Positions 32,682 to 33,910 of a stretch of 33,910 nt of DNA are shown here, piece by piece (position 1 is the stretch's first letter; the number at the start of each line of letters is the position of its first letter). The stretch is from positions 3,453 to 37,362 of the forward strand of contig DDVC01000087.1 in the NCBI GenBank assembly GCA_002345145.1, in the 5' to 3' direction. The position numbers and the translations under genes were made by a program. The stretch is from Bacteroidetes bacterium UBA2322 (GTDB lineage: Bacteria > Bacteroidota > Bacteroidia > Chitinophagales > UBA2359). The notes beneath the pieces were generated by a model, which saw only the letters and a list, made by a program, of their open reading frames with translations, searched no databases and was not told the DNA's origin.

Positions 32682-33791
32682 TTACTGCAAAAGGTGTACC
32701 CCGTTTTGGGCGTGGGTGGTAAATAATTGCAACGACAGACCGGTTTTTTTATCATAGCTGGCTTTTACCTTATTCATAAATTCGTTTACCTTAGTTGTTT
32801 CTACTAATGCAATGGCACAACCGCCAAAACCGGCTCCGGTCATTCGGGCGCCATAACAGCCGGGCAGGTTAATGGCTGCCGTTACTACGGTATCTAATTC
32901 AAAACCGGTTACTTCAAAATAGTCTTTGAGTGATTGGTGCGATTGGGTGAGCAACTCGCCAAAGTTAAACCAATCTTGGTTTTTGAGGGCATTTACCGCC
33001 GATGTTACCCGATAGTGTTCTGTAATTACGTGTTTGGCTCTACGGCGGAGAATGTCGTCTTTAATGTAGGCTAACCAATGAAAATCTGTCTGACATAGAT
33101 AGTCTATGTTCTGATGTTTTTGAATTTCCTGCAAGGCTTGGTTGCACTCGGCTTTTCGCTCGTTGTATTTTGAATTGGCAAGTGTGCGCGGTTTGTTGGT
33201 ATTCATTACCACCAGCATACAGTTAGATGGGGCAAAGGTTACATAATTGTAGTGCAGGTTTTGGCAATTGAGCAGCATGGCATGGTTGGCTTTGCTGAGG
33301 GCTACGGCAAACTGATCCATAATGCCACATTGCACGCCAATAAAATCGTTTTCGGCTTTTTGGCAAATTTGGGCAATAAATGCCTTATCGGCACGCGACC
33401 GGGCGCTATCAAATTGCAGGAGAATGGAGGCAATCAATACTTCGATAGACGCCGAAGAAGATAACCCCGACCCCACAGGCAAGTTGCTCTCTAAAAAAGC
33501 GGTAAAGCCGGCGGTGTAGGGGTTTATTTGTGGTATTAGTTGTTGTATTACGCCCAGCGGGTAGTTCATCCACTGTTGGGGGCGTTTTTGGTAGGTTTCG
33601 TTGAGCAGGTCAATGGTTAGTACATCGGGCTGTTCTTTTGAACTGATTTGTATTTTGGAGTTATTGGTGTAGGTTACTTTTGCGGTAATCCCAACACTGA
33701 GGGCTATGGGAAGAACCTGCCCGCCGTTGTAATCTATATGTTCACCAATGAGGTTTACCCGTCCGGGTGCAAAGTAAGTGTGTGTAATCAT
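32682..33791 (-). CDS. galK: Galactokinase
   Basis: GalK phosphorylates galactose to galactose-1-phosphate with ATP, the entry to the Leloir pathway, in the cytoplasm. It has 369 residues, the normal length. The GHMP-kinase motifs are all visible: the galactokinase signature PGRVNLIGEHIDYNGG at 9-24, the ATP-binding loop LPVGSGLSSSASIEV, the QCGIMDQFAVAL segment with the catalytic aspartate, and the C-terminal TGAGFGGCAIAL. The start is the ATG at 33791 before ITHTYFAPGRVN. No galT, galM or transporter gene is visible, but the upstream side is cut by the window edge. The assignment is secure. Confidence 0.97.
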   Translation of the reverse strand: MITHTYFAPGRVNLIGEHIDYNGGQVLPIALSVGITAKVTYTNNSKIQISSKEQPDVLTIDLLNETYQKRPQQWMNYPLGVIQQLIPQINPYTAGFTAFLESNLPVGSGLSSSASIEVLIASILLQFDSARSRADKAFIAQICQKAENDFIGVQCGIMDQFAVALSKANHAMLLNCQNLHYNYVTFAPSNCMLVVMNTNKPRTLANSKYNERKAECNQALQEIQKHQNIDYLCQTDFHWLAYIKDDILRRRAKHVITEHYRVTSAVNALKNQDWFNFGELLTQSHQSLKDYFEVTGFELDTVVTAAINLPGCYGARMTGAGFGGCAIALVETTKVNEFMNKVKASYDKKTGLSLQLFTTHAQNGVHLLQ

Positions 33792-33861
33792 GGGCGGTTT
33801 CTTATATAAACCTCATAATAAGGGCAAACGTTTTTAAAATGCCTATTATTTTTTGGGTTTA

Positions 33862-33910
33862 CCCGATTTTGTTTCACGCAAAGACGCAAAGGCGCAAATT
33901 GGTTATTATT
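33862..33910 (+). repeat. dispersed repeat, copy 2 (cut by the window edge)
   Basis: This segment matches 8736-8785 in the same orientation: CCCGATTTTGTTTC, CGCAAA, a few differing bases, then CAAAGGCGCAAATTGGTT. It is upstream of galK, and the right end may continue beyond the window. Confidence 0.75.

Overview
The window looks like chromosomal DNA from a member of the Bacteroidota, perhaps related to the Saprospirales, Chitinophagales or Sphingobacteriales; this order-level guess is inference. The evidence is a short primary sigma factor without a long N-terminal region, an ECF sigma gene overlapping an N-terminal-transmembrane plus beta-barrel protein, A-rich sequence instead of clear Shine-Dalgarno sites before most starts, several promoter-like TAnnTTTG elements, and a futalosine-pathway menaquinone gene (mqnD). 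Most genes are ordinary housekeeping or envelope genes. No tRNA, rRNA, CRISPR array, intact insertion sequence or prophage was seen.

Layout. Positions 1-323 are the 3' end of an rfbC/rmlC gene. A repeat-rich gap follows, then dnaK on the minus strand. From about 3.3 to 6.5 kb on the plus strand lie hemE, a PLP-dependent amino acid deaminase/aldolase-like gene and an orphan OmpR-type response regulator. From 6.7 to 11.4 kb lie the binding protein and both permeases of a Yej-type peptide importer, without an ATPase gene. From 11.6 to 14.2 kb are an outer-membrane-like protein, an RlmI-type RNA methyltransferase and a small zinc-ribbon membrane protein. At 14.5-16.3 kb is a compact AAA ATPase plus PIN nuclease pair, the best candidate here for a defence or toxin-like system. 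The minus strand then carries an unidentified 1543-residue exported protein, prmA, a transglutaminase-like/TPR lipoprotein, mqnD and a LolC/E-type permease. Positions 25.6-27.7 kb hold an ECF sigma factor and its overlapping membrane-anchored barrel partner. The last part, all on the minus strand, holds an M1 metallopeptidase, rpoD, an Rpn-family nuclease and galK.

The most striking non-coding feature is a modular palindromic element present as two homologous copies in opposite orientation (506-896 and 27740-28071), with an extra isolated end at 336-363. The copies are bounded by about 15-bp terminal inverted repeats and carry 4-5 small GC-rich hairpins. Several stems differ between modules or copies by paired changes that preserve base pairing. 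Both copies sit between convergent genes. Other repeats include a 28-bp perfect palindrome inside a small inverted-repeat-bounded insert between the two Yej genes, and a dispersed repeat found both there and at the right edge of the window.

How the genes work together. The Yej-like genes probably import peptides. The LolC/E-like permease, the exported giant protein and the outer-membrane-like proteins serve the cell envelope. hemE and mqnD supply haem and menaquinone for respiration, and dnaK, prmA, the RlmI-like gene and rpoD are core functions. The ATPase-PIN pair and the Rpn nuclease are the accessory genes.
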